From Amia ocellicauda (taxonomy: Eukaryota > Chordata > Actinopteri > Amiiformes > Amiidae), in NCBI RefSeq assembly GCF_036373705.1, contig NC_089851.1, positions 46,497,470 through 46,561,469 on the forward strand: DNA of 64,000 bases. The letters run 5' to 3'. Each line of letters begins with the position of its first letter. Positions within the stretch are counted from its first letter, which is position 1. A model generated the notes under the pieces. That model did not search any database, was not told where the DNA came from, and saw only the letters and a list, made by a program, of their open reading frames with translations. Shown here piece by piece: positions 9,664-19,440 of this stretch. The position numbers and the translations under genes are program-made.

Positions 9664-10915
9664 AAAAACGATTGTATCTGTTGTTTATTTATTTGCTAAT
9701 GCATTTGTCCCTTTCTCAGTTGATTGGCAGTTAGTTAGCTTAGCCAACCCATATGATTCAATGCTTCTTATGGACAGATGAGATGAAGCAAAAACCCTGT
9801 GTCCTAAAAAACTGCCTGCTATTTTTCACACTGCAAGAGCACAATGCCCATAGTCTAGCTTTTAAACTAATCAGATTTGTTGTCACTTCATGCCATTTGA
9901 TGCCACTGTTAACAGATTGTCCACACACACCTGACCTGCTATGGTCATCTTCTGGTGTGGGATGAACTGAAGGTTACTCTGTCAGCTTTTACTGTTGGCC
10001 ATTTGTGCACTACCTGCTGGGAACTCGATGGCGTAACTTTGATCAGGGAGAACCTTGGGGATTCCCTCCCAACAGTTTGATCTTTTCATTTAGAGAAAGT
10101 GACATTCTGCGGTTACACTGGCAAGCCTGATTCAGGGTTCAGCTCTAATGAAAAATAGATGACCCTATATTTCTCCATGATCAGGTTTTCAAGTTAAGTT
10201 TAAGTTTTCAAGCACAAAACTGACTGGACTTTCAATTGATCTACCGCTGTGTATAGCATTTAACACAAAGCCTGTGGAATCTCATGAAGCACTAACAGTA
10301 CACTTAGCTAGTTTTTAATATATTATTATTAAATGAGAGATAGACTGTGGCTATTAATAATCTCTTATCTTTTGCAGTGCTGAAGTGAGGGTAATTGATG
10401 ACACTTCATAACCCTTTCTATCACTCTTCCTCCACCTTTCCTCTTCTAACTGAATGTGGATCTATGCAAACATGCCTGTGGACTTATCCATTTGCAAATG
10501 TTTACATATCCTGTCTCTTCACCGAAGACCATGCAAAACTGTAAGACACACAATTCCGTCACAGTTATATGAAAATCAAGGGCAGAGGCTGCGAATAACA
10601 CAAATAAACAGGTATCCCTGTTCTACGGGAAGTGATTAATATAACTTTAAATTAAAAAAATTGATCAAAACAGAAGCCCAGAATAAATATACTGTTTGAG
10701 TACTTTTACACATCTGCAAAGTAATTGAATAAATATAGAAATATATCAATCTTCAGTGTCAATCTCCAATCCCTGCTTACACCATTGGAATACGTCATTT
10801 CTTAATACCCTATAGGCTAGTTCATTTACGAGCATGGTCTGTTTAAAGCGCAGAACCAGACAAGGAAAAGCAACCAGGAAACAATACTAACAAATTTCAC
10901 CATTGATACGTAGTG

Positions 10916-10916
<1 letters not shown>
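9664..10916. other. Intergenic DNA
   Basis: No gene, RNA or recognisable transposon is seen between the LTR element and the (TA)n tract. Confidence 0.5.

Positions 10917-10964
<48 letters not shown>
10917..10964. repeat. (TA)n microsatellite
   Basis: A pure TA run hosts the left end of the DD34E element. TA runs reappear at 12,149-12,156 and at 13,381, so one TA tract received two transposons. Confidence 0.9.
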
Positions 10965-10967
<3 letters not shown>

Positions 10968-12148
10968 TGAGGGAAAAAAGTATTTGATCCCCTGCTGATT
11001 TTGTACGTTTGCCCACTGACAAAGAAATGATCAGTCTATAATTTTAATGGTAGGTGTATTTTAGCAGTGAGAGACAGAATAACAACAAAAAAATCCAGAA
11101 AATGGGGCTCCATGCAAGATCTCACCTCGTGGAGTTTCAATGATCATGAGAACGATGAGGAATCAGCCCAGAACTACACGGGAGGATCTTGTTAATGATC
11201 TCAAGGCAGCTGGGACCATAGTCACCAAGAAAACAATTGGTAACACACTACGCCGTGAAGGACTGAAATCCTGCAGCGCCCGCAAGGCCCCCCTGCTCAA
11301 GAAAGCACATGTACATGTACATGAAGTTTGCCAATGAACATCTGAATGATTCAGAGGAGAACTGGGTGAAAGTGTTGTGGTCAGATGAGACCAAAATCGA
11401 GCTCTTTGGCATCAACTCAACTCGCCATGTTTGGTGGAGGAGGAATGACCCCAAGAACACCATCCCCACCGTCAAACATGGAGGTGGAAACATTATGCTT
11501 TGGGGCTGTTTTTCTGCTAAGGGGACAGGACAACTGCACCGCATCAAAGGGACGATGGACGGGGCCATGTACCGTCAAATCTTGGGTGAGAACCTCCTTC
11601 CCTCAGCCAGGGCATTGAAAATGGGTCGTGGATGGGTATTCCAGCATGACAATGACCCAAAACACACAGCCAAGGCAACAAAGGAGTGGCTCAAGAAGAA
11701 GCACATTAAGGTCCTGGAGTGGCCTAGCCAGTCTCCAGACCTTAATCCCATAGAAAATCTGTGGAGGGAGCTGAAGGTTCGAGTTGCCAAACGTCAGCCT
11801 CGAAACCTTAATGACTTGGAGAGGATCTGCAAAGAGGAGTGGGACAAAATCCCTCCTGAGATGTGTGCAAATCTGGTGGACAACTACAAGAAACGTCTGA
11901 CCTCTGTGATTGCCAACAAGGGTTTTGCCACCAAGTACTAAGTCGAAGGGGTCAAATACTTATTTCCCTCATTAACATGCAAATCAATTTATAACTTTTT
12001 TGAAATGCGTTTTTCTGGATTTTTTTGTTGTTATTCTGTCTCTCACTGTTAAAATACACCTACCATTAAAATTATAGACTGATCATTTCTTTGTCAGTGG
12101 GCAAACGTACAAAATCAGCAGGGGATCAAATACTTTTTTCCCCCACTG
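10965..12148 (+). mobile_element. Tc1-like DD34E element with ~200-bp inverted repeats
   Basis: It begins CAGTGAGGGAAAAAAGTATT and ends in a near reverse complement, with TA at 10,963-10,964 and 12,149-12,150. The inverted repeats are long: most of 10,965-11,105 is repeated inverted at 11,945-12,148. The 5' part of the transposase is deleted. The next element starts only eight bases further on. Confidence 0.9.
11140..11941 (+). pseudogene. DD34E Tc1 transposase, truncated and frameshifted
   Basis: The first segment ([20 protein letters not shown], then [19 protein letters not shown]) is the second helix-turn-helix and linker. The first helix-turn-helix is missing. A frameshift in an ACATGT repeat near 11,310-11,325 moves the rest (from 11,309) to another frame. 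That part carries [24 protein letters not shown] and [13 protein letters not shown], the three catalytic residues with 34 residues between the second D and the E. The C-terminus is complete (NKGFATKY). It is not functional as it stands. Confidence 0.9.
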
Positions 12149-12156
12149 TATATATA

Positions 12157-13380
12157 CACTCACCTAAAGGATTATTAGGAACACCATACTAATACTGTGT
12201 TTGACCCCCTTTCGCCTTCAGAACTGCCTTAATTGTACGTGGCATTGATTCAACAAGGTGCTGAAAGCATTCTTTAGAAATGTTGGCCCATATTGATAGG
12301 ATAGCATCTTGCAGTTGATGGAGATTTGTGGGATGCACATCCAGGGCACGAAGCTCCCGTTTCACCACATCCCAAAGATGCTCTATTGGGTTGAGATCTG
12401 GTGACTGTGGGGGCCAGTTTAGTACAGTGAACTCATTGTCATGTTCAAGAAACCAATTTGAAATGATTCGACCTTTGTGACATGGTGCATTATCCTGCTG
12501 GAAGTAGCCATCAGAGGATGGGTACATGGTGGTCATAAAGGGATGGACATGGTCAGAAACAATGCTCAGGTAGGCCGTGGCATTTAAACGATGCCCAATT
12601 GGCACTAAGGGGCCTAAAGTGTGCCAAGAAAACATCCCCCACACCATTACACCACCACCACCACCAGCCTGCACAGTGGTAACAAGGCATGATGGATCCA
12701 TGTTCTCATTCTGTTTACGCCAAATTCTGACTCTACCATCTGAATGTCTCAACAGAAATGGAGACTCATCAGACCAGGCAACATTTTTCCAGTCTTCAAC
12801 TGTCCAATTTTGGTGAGCTTGTGCAAATTGTAGCCTCTTTTTCCTATTTGTAGTGGAGATGAGTGGTACCCGGTGGGGTCTTCTGCTGTTGTAGCCCATC
12901 CGCCTCAAGGTTGTACGTGTTGTGGCTTCACAAATGCTTTGCTGCATACCTCGGTTGTAACGAGTGGTTATTTCAGTCAAAGTTGCTCTTCTATCAGCTT
13001 GAATCAGTCGGCCCATTCTCCTCTGACCTCTAGCATCAACAAGGCATTTTCGCCCACAGGACTGCCGCATACTGGATGTTTTTCCCTTTTCACACCATTC
13101 TTTGTAAACCCTAGAAATGGTTGTGCGTGAAAATCCCAGTAACTGAGAATATTGTGAAATACTCAGAGCGGCCCGTCTGGCACCAACAACCATGCCACGC
13201 TCAAAATTGCTTAAATCACCTTTCTTTCCCATTCAGACATTCAGTTTGGAGTTCAGGAGATTGTCTTGACCAGGACCGCACCCCTAAATGCATTGAAGCA
13301 ACTGCCATGTGATTGGTTGGTTAGATAATTGCATTAATGAGAAATTGAACAGGTGTTCCTAATAATCCTTTAGGTGAGTG
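12157..13380 (-). mobile_element. DD36E Tc1/mariner element, copy 2, intact
   Basis: It is 1,224 bp with perfect 29-bp inverted repeats, TA on both sides (12,155-12,156 and 13,381-13,382) and an uninterrupted transposase. It is the reference copy for the four broken relatives in this window and shows every structural requirement of an autonomous element. Confidence 0.95.
12189..13232 (-). CDS. DD36E Tc1/mariner transposase, intact, 347 aa
   Basis: This enzyme binds the element's inverted repeats, cuts them and inserts at TA. Residues about 8-52 form a first helix-turn-helix (NFERGMVVGARRAALSIS, then GFSRTTISRVYKEW). Residues about 65-125 hold a second (RLIQADRRATLTEITTRY, then TTRTTLRRMGYNSRRPHR). 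The catalytic triad is D155 in AWSDESPF, D247 in FQQDNAPCH and E284 in [12 protein letters not shown]. Exactly 36 residues separate D247 and E284, so it is DD36E rather than the DD34E of typical Tc1, as described for the Incomer group. A glycine run lies at about 190-194. The start is supported by the same MGKKGDL start in every other copy. No stop, frameshift or lost catalytic residue is seen. Confidence 0.93.
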   Translation of the reverse strand: MGKKGDLSNFERGMVVGARRAALSISQYSQLLGFSRTTISRVYKEWCEKGKTSSMRQSCGRKCLVDARGQRRMGRLIQADRRATLTEITTRYNRGMQQSICEATTRTTLRRMGYNSRRPHRVPLISTTNRKKRLQFAQAHQNWTVEDWKNVAWSDESPFLLRHSDGRVRIWRKQNENMDPSCLVTTVQAGGGGGVMVWGMFSWHTLGPLVPIGHRLNATAYLSIVSDHVHPFMTTMYPSSDGYFQQDNAPCHKGRIISNWFLEHDNEFTVLNWPPQSPDLNPIEHLWDVVKRELRALDVHPTNLHQLQDAILSIWANISKECFQHLVESMPRTIKAVLKAKGGQTQY

Positions 13381-13410
13381 TATATATATATATATATATA
13401 ATATATATAC

Positions 13411-14648
13411 AATCTAATGAAATTAGAACTGAGCTTTTCCTGGCTTTCTGGCTTGTGTCATAGTCACCTGTGACTCTGATGTCCCATTGGGCAGTAGAGA
13501 ACTGGACAACCACTTCTTGGTTTTGGTTTGGCTTCTCTTGCAGGAATGTTTGCACAGTACTCATTCTAACACACCTCCCCCTTATTCTTACACTTAATAG
13601 CATATGAACGATTAAATATAGTTCATTGTATGACTAACTGTCAAACAATAAATGTAAAAAGAAAGTTGTGAAAATCATCAATAAAACCTTTAAAACCCTA
13701 AGAATGGCATTTCAATTTCAGTGTTGTTGCAGACCTACAGATTCTCAAAACTGGCAGGATTTGTTCCTGTGGGAGACTTCACTGTGTAAGTAAATGTGTC
13801 TTTTAGGCATAGTATTTAGTTATCTACACCATTCTATACCGTCGATGTTACAATACAAAACTGGTTTAGTCATCTTTCGGCAGTCTGAGTTAATTTACTT
13901 AAGGTAGGACAGATAAGCTCTGGGCCAATCTAATATTTACTATACTTCTTAAGGGACAGACAAATCACTTATCTCTTCCCCTTTCTTAAAGATGTTTTAC
14001 AATCTCAACCTGAGGCCTTGACTGTAACGAAGAGTATTAAATCTTGCAGTGACTGAGACCTTCAATAAGTCCTGGGCTTCTTTTAGGCACAGGATTTTTT
14101 TTCAACCCTGCTTGATTTCCTCTTTAAGACTTCACGTTCCCCTTGAAATTTAAATTATCTTTTAGGCTTTTGAACATATTAGCACAGAACCTCTTTAACC
14201 CTCTGTAATAACAGATAAGGCTGTCACTTCCTGTTTGAAACGGCAGATGACCCTGTATGAATCAGTGTGTTTACACCATGGGCAGGCAGCCTGAGAGCGG
14301 GTGAAAATGTCATTTCCTAGGAAACTAAAGCTAGCACAATGTGCAGAGTTTCAGAGCAGGTTGCTTAGTGTTGTAGGATGGTGGTGCTTTGAATGGTAAC
14401 TATGTATAAAAATAGCTGGCAGAATTAGTTTTGAACGTTTGAGAGTTTTTCCTTTAAAACACTGTTGTCGCACCTATTGTGACAATTCCCTCTGTGTCGT
14501 ACTGTATTAGGACTGGACAGGGCAAGCAAGTACAAATTACTCTCTTCCCCTGAAAAGAAGGGAGGAGGATAGAACACCATTGACTCCACCGGCCTATCAA
14601 CATGAAAGAAAAGTTAACAAGCTGCACAGCATGGAGCTGTGAAGGAAC
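13411..14648. other. Intergenic DNA
   Basis: No gene, RNA or repeat is recognised between DD36E copies 2 and 3. Confidence 0.5.
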
Positions 14649-14650
14649 TA

Positions 14651-15871
14651 CACTCACCTAAAGGATTATTAGGAACACCATACTAATACTGTGTTTGACC
14701 CCCTTTCGCCTTCAGAACTGCCTTAATTCTACGTGGCATTGATTCAACAAGGTGCTGAAAGCATTCTTTAGAAATGTTGGCCCATATTGATAGGATAGCA
14801 TCTTGCAGTTGATGGAGATTTGTGGGATGCACATCCAGGGCACGAAGCTCCCGTTCCACCACATCCCAAAGATGCTCTATTGGGTTGAGATCTGGTGACT
14901 GTGGGAGCCAGTTTAGTACAGTGAACTCATTGTCATGTTCAAGAAACCAATTTGAAATGATTCGACCTTTGTGACATGGTGCATTATCCTGCTGGAAGTA
15001 GCCATCAGAGGATGGGTACATGGTGGTCATAAAGGGATGGACATGGTCAGAAACAATGCTCAGGTAGGCCGTGGCATTTAAACGATGCCCAATTGGCACT
15101 AAGGGGCCTAAAGTGTGCCAAGAAAACATCCCCCACACCATTACACCACCACCACCAGCCTGCACAGTGGTAACAAGACATGATGGATCCATGTTCTCAT
15201 TCTGTTTACGCCAAATTCTGACTCTACCATCTGAATGTCTCAACAGAAATGGAGACTCATCAGACCAGGCAACATTTTTCCAGTCTTCAACTGTCCAATT
15301 TTGGTGAGCTTGTGCAAATTGTAGCCTCTTTTTCCTATTTGTAGTGGAGATGAGTGGTACCCGGTGGGGTCTTCTGCTGTTGTAGCCCATCCGCCTCAAG
15401 GTTGTACGTGTTGTGGCTTCACAAATGCTTTGCTGCATACCTCGGTTGTAACGAGTGGTTATTTCAGTCAAAGTTGCTCTTCTATCAGCTTGAATCAGTC
15501 GGCCCATTCTCCTCTGACCTCTAGCATCAACAAGGCATTTTCGCCCACAGGACTGCCGCATACTGGATGTTTTTCACTTTTCACACCATTCTTTGTAAAC
15601 CCTAGAAATGGTTGTGCGTGAAAATCCCAGTAACTGAGCAGATTGTGAAATACTCAGAGCGGCCCGTCTGGCACCAACAACCATGCCACGCTCAAAATTG
15701 CTTAAATCACCTTTCTTTCCCATTCAGACATTCAGTTTGGAGTTCAGGAGATTGTCTTGACCAGGACCACACCCCTAAATGCATTGAAGCAACTGCCATG
15801 TGATTGGTTGGTTAGATAATTGCATTAATGAAAAATTGAACAGGTGTTCCTAATAATCCTTTAGGTGAGTG
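14651..15871 (-). mobile_element. DD36E Tc1/mariner element, copy 3
   Basis: It has the same 29-bp inverted repeats, with TA at 14,649-14,650 and 15,872-15,873, and is 1,221 bp long. Unlike its siblings it is not inside a TA microsatellite. The ends are intact, so it could be moved by an active transposase. Confidence 0.95.
14683..15723 (-). pseudogene. DD36E transposase, copy 3, single nonsense codon
   Basis: It is full length relative to copy 2 except for one glycine fewer in the Gly run, an in-frame change. A single G-to-T change turns the GGA codon of CEKGK into TGA at 15,576-15,574, early in the DNA-binding region. All three catalytic residues remain. A restart at a downstream ATG would lack the first helix-turn-helix. 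Confidence 0.9.
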
Positions 15872-15873
15872 TA

Positions 15874-16780
15874 TATTAACAATACACATAGGTATAAATA
15901 ATTAGTCCAGCACTTCGCTAGCTAATTGCAGATTAATAATAATATTAAGACAGAATAGCTTTTTGATCAGGACTCAGACAGGAGTCATGGATGAATGCCA
16001 AAATGAGGCAGGATATCTGTGTGTGCTGTACTAGTGTCAGAGGATTAATGGGACAAGACAGTACCGTAAGGGATCAAAAGTGTCACAGAGGACTCAACAT
16101 GTGTCTCAGGGGACAAGAAAGTGTGATATGGGACAGACAAAATGCATTCATGATTGCACAGTTATTTTTTTACATGTTTCATCAAAATGCTTACTATATA
16201 TCATACATATAGAAGTAAATTTCACTGCCTAGTTTATTGCCCTAAAGACTTTGACCTAATATTGTGTACTGTGCCACATGCAGCACAACCCAATATCATT
16301 TCAAACTTGAAGTTGGCCACTGGAATCTGTCATTTGTTTCTCAAGTCAAGCTAGCCCAGTTCAGTACAGTAGTGCTATTGCAATAGGGGACTGTAGATCT
16401 GGTACAACAGAGTAGTCCTGTTACAACAGGGGCTGCAATTAACGTTTTCATAATAGGCTAAAGAAAACGACCATTACTTGGAAAAGATACGTTTGCCTGT
16501 AAAGTGTGTTGCACAACTCAAGCTTTTATAATTTGTTACATGACTAAGTTCTTCGGGACAATAGATCAATCATTAATTTAGTGTTGTTCACCTTAATCAA
16601 CTTAGAAAATGTTATACTGATATAAAACACCCTCGCTATCTCTATCAGAAATGCATACTTCCATTACATGAGTTGAGATCCACCATACATTGAAAGAACT
16701 GCGGATTCAAATAGTTTCGTAGTCATACTAAACATAACGAATAACTTAATTGAAGTAACCCCTCAGCGTTCTCTAATTAA
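15874..16780. other. Intergenic DNA upstream of ARMC3
   Basis: AT-rich sequence with no recognised gene or repeat, ending at the GC-richer ARMC3 promoter. Confidence 0.5.
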
Positions 16781-16790
16781 TTAGTGCAGT

Positions 16791-16951
16791 GTCTCTTTCA
16801 TTAACCCCTGCAGTCAGGCACGGACCCTTACGTCATCACGCCACGTTCCCTGCGCTCTGCGTGTGCGTGGTTTCATAGCAACAGCTGTCAACAGAGAAAG
16901 CTATCCTCCGGCAGCCGGGCACAACACCGCACTTTCACAATTACTGACAAG
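16791..16951 (+). promoter_or_regulatory. ARMC3: ARMC3 promoter and probable non-coding exon 1
   Basis: A local GC- and CpG-richer patch holds TACGTCATCACG, with a CRE-like half-site, and then the X-box. It ends at CTGACAAG|GTAAAA, a good splice donor (exon end 16,951). The next exon has an acceptor at 19,390-19,391, two bases before the ARMC3 start codon, so a leader exon is required and this is the best candidate. The transcription start itself cannot be placed. Confidence 0.6.
16870..16882 (+). promoter_or_regulatory. RFX-type X-box
   Basis: GTTTCATAGCAAC reads GTTGCTATGAAAC on the other strand. This is close to the symmetric RFX consensus GTTGCCATGGCAAC, with an imperfect second half-site and one base fewer. 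It lies about 70 bases upstream of the probable donor of exon 1. RFX factors drive genes of motile cilia and sperm, which fits ARMC3. Confidence 0.6.
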
Positions 16952-17217
16952 GTAAAATAAGCAAAAATAAAATATAAATAAGTATTGTTTTGTGTGATCA
17001 TAACTGTTGTCAATGTTGTCTACGAGTGCCGATTCCTATGTGAGGACCGATGCAGAGCCAGCACACCGCTTCCCACTTCGGGGGAAAGAAGGGGAACTGG
17101 CCCATATTCACAATTTAAAAAAAGTGTTGTTTTAAGTTCCCCCCTGCACTGACGTAAATTAACACGTAAATATGTAGTCGTTATTGCATTACAGCATTGC
17201 AATATATTACTATTGAA

Positions 17218-17219
17218 TC

Positions 17220-17272
<53 letters not shown>
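17218..17272. repeat. (AAT)n microsatellite
   Basis: An uninterrupted AAT run in ARMC3 intron 1. Confidence 0.95.
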
Positions 17273-17273
<1 letters not shown>

Positions 17274-17579
17274 TAATGCTGATTGTTTCCATGCGCGCAG
17301 AAACAGGCAGGGGAAACAAAAACAATTGTGATTGTATTGCTGTTCCGTTTTGTCTTAGCAACAAAACAATATTATAATGCCATGTCATCAGAGTTGCAGC
17401 CCCACAGTGTTGTACTGACTCAGAGACCTTCATGAGGCCAGGCAGTAATGTGAGTGCAGCAGATGGCAGCGCAGTTCCTGGTGGCCCACAGTGTAGTGAC
17501 AGTGCTCAAGCCCAACCTCATTACTCTGAGACAGAAAAGTGATATTGAAGAACACTGATAGGTTGAGTTCACTTCCTAT

Positions 17580-17752
17580 GGCAGGGGTTTGCACTTCTTG
17601 CCTGGTCCTAGAGAGCTACAGCCTGGGTTGCCTGTCAGAAATACTTCAATTCAATTCAATATTTCAATGGGTTTGTTACTGGCTTGTTGGTCAACATGAA
17701 CATGATGCTTTGTGACTGGGTCTCTCCAGGACCAGGGCTGGAGTACACTGAG
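17580..17752. mobile_element. Possible hAT-type MITE
   Basis: The left part holds GCCTGGTCCTAGAGAG and the right part holds the inverted CTCTCCAGGACCAGGG, within about 170 bases. This looks like a small inverted-repeat element. Boundaries and target duplication are unclear. Confidence 0.35.
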
Positions 17753-19391
17753 CTATGCTATGAACATAGACAATTCAGGGCTCACATTTTCACTCTTCAT
17801 GTAACACAACCTGATTGAATTAAATCAATTATTGTCCTGGAGTAATGTAGCAGCAATTTAACAATACCATATTTCAGGCTGCTTTGTTTTTAGAGCTATT
17901 CATCTGTCCATATTCTGTCTTCATTAAAATGTCAGCCAGCGCTTTCTCGCAGGAAGGAAATTACCATTTAGCTCATTTTTCATCTAAATGAATGGAATGA
18001 ACTTTCAAAATGAAAAGTCAATGGAGAACGTTCCACAAAATGTTTGCTCGTTATTATTTAAAGGACTAATCGTATAATGTCATGAGACTTCCTTTCATTG
18101 ATGGTGTAGTATATAATGCTTGTCATAAATGATTTACATTATGTGACCTGCAACTAATACATTTGAATCAGAATTGCTCCACTTTTCAACACAATTTCAT
18201 TGAAGTGTTGAGCGATCAGCAGATAGAAAACCATGAAGGTTGTGCTCAAAGGCACCAGTTCATGGAGACTGTCTGCTTCACATTCATAAATATGAACCCA
18301 AGCCGCTCCATGCATATGAGTACTCAGTTGTGAACTTTAAGGATCAGTGACAAAAAACAAACAAACATATCCTTCCAGTTTTCCCAAGTCAACATGCTAT
18401 GTGTATGGGATGCTTCTATATTTAATACTTACGTTATGCGATACTTAAGCTTTTTTATGTACTTAAATCCATGACTGTCTAAGACCCCAAAGACTGTCTG
18501 GATATCTACTAATATTTAGGGTTTATCAGTTAGATTATTAGTGACCTTATTACATAATGGATAAGGCTGAGTAAATTATGATTTCTCACCCTGAATGGGT
18601 ACTACGACTTCTAAATGTGTTCACTTCTTCCTTCACCATTCTTTTCCCATGACTGTGTTAGCAGTGTTCCCGTTCCTGACACCATTTTGAAATTTCCAAC
18701 CTCATTTTGGGCTTGAGTTTTATGATTCATCGTTCTTGTAATGTTGGTCATGGTATTGGCATGCATTGGGGTGGTACAATACTGAAATGTCCAATTGAAG
18801 AACATGATGTGATGAGCTTTGTCACACTGACCTACTTCCCCCCTAATAATCCCTCTTCTCCTGCTTTGGAAAGTCTTTTCAGGAACTCTTTTCTTGAAAA
18901 TTCATATATCCTTTAATACTTTATTTCCAGCAAAAACAAGTTAAATCTTTTAACACAAATAGACTGGGCTTACATTGGAATATTTGGAAAATTCTCAGGA
19001 AAAGGCAGATTACATTAAAATCCATTATTTCTTCTTCTGTTTTCCCATGGTGGCTATGATTCTTTGGCATAGCAACTTTGGGCTTTTTATATCAGTTTAA
19101 GATTGCCAATGTTTTCTTAGATTTGTAATCAGACTGTAACAAAGTTTGGAAATCAAATCAATTGGAAGGTACCCACCCAAGGTAAATTAAGGAGACAGTG
19201 TATTTTTGACTGGACATATATCACTTTTACTAATTGATTTTTTCAAGGAGAGATCCACACTTTGCATTTATGGAAATTATTTTATAGTGTGCGGCATACT
19301 TTGCTATTTCTGACCAAATCACAATTTGTAACAGCAACTGATTAGGACTGTATAGCTCTGTCTACAAATAATGATTTATTTGTTGTTTTAG
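17753..19391. other. ARMC3 intron 1, remainder
   Basis: AT-rich intronic sequence without recognised features, ending in the acceptor TGTTGTTTTAG. Confidence 0.5.
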
Positions 19392-19392
19392 C

Positions 19393-19440
19393 ATGGGGAA
19401 GAAAGCGAAAAAGGAAGCAGAGCCTCCTGCTAAAGATGTG
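19393..19440 (+). CDS. ARMC3: ARMC3 coding exon 1
   Basis: It encodes the 16-residue start MGKKAKKEAEPPAKDV. The acceptor is two bases upstream of the ATG and the donor is GTG|GTAAGA, phase 0. Confidence 0.95.
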
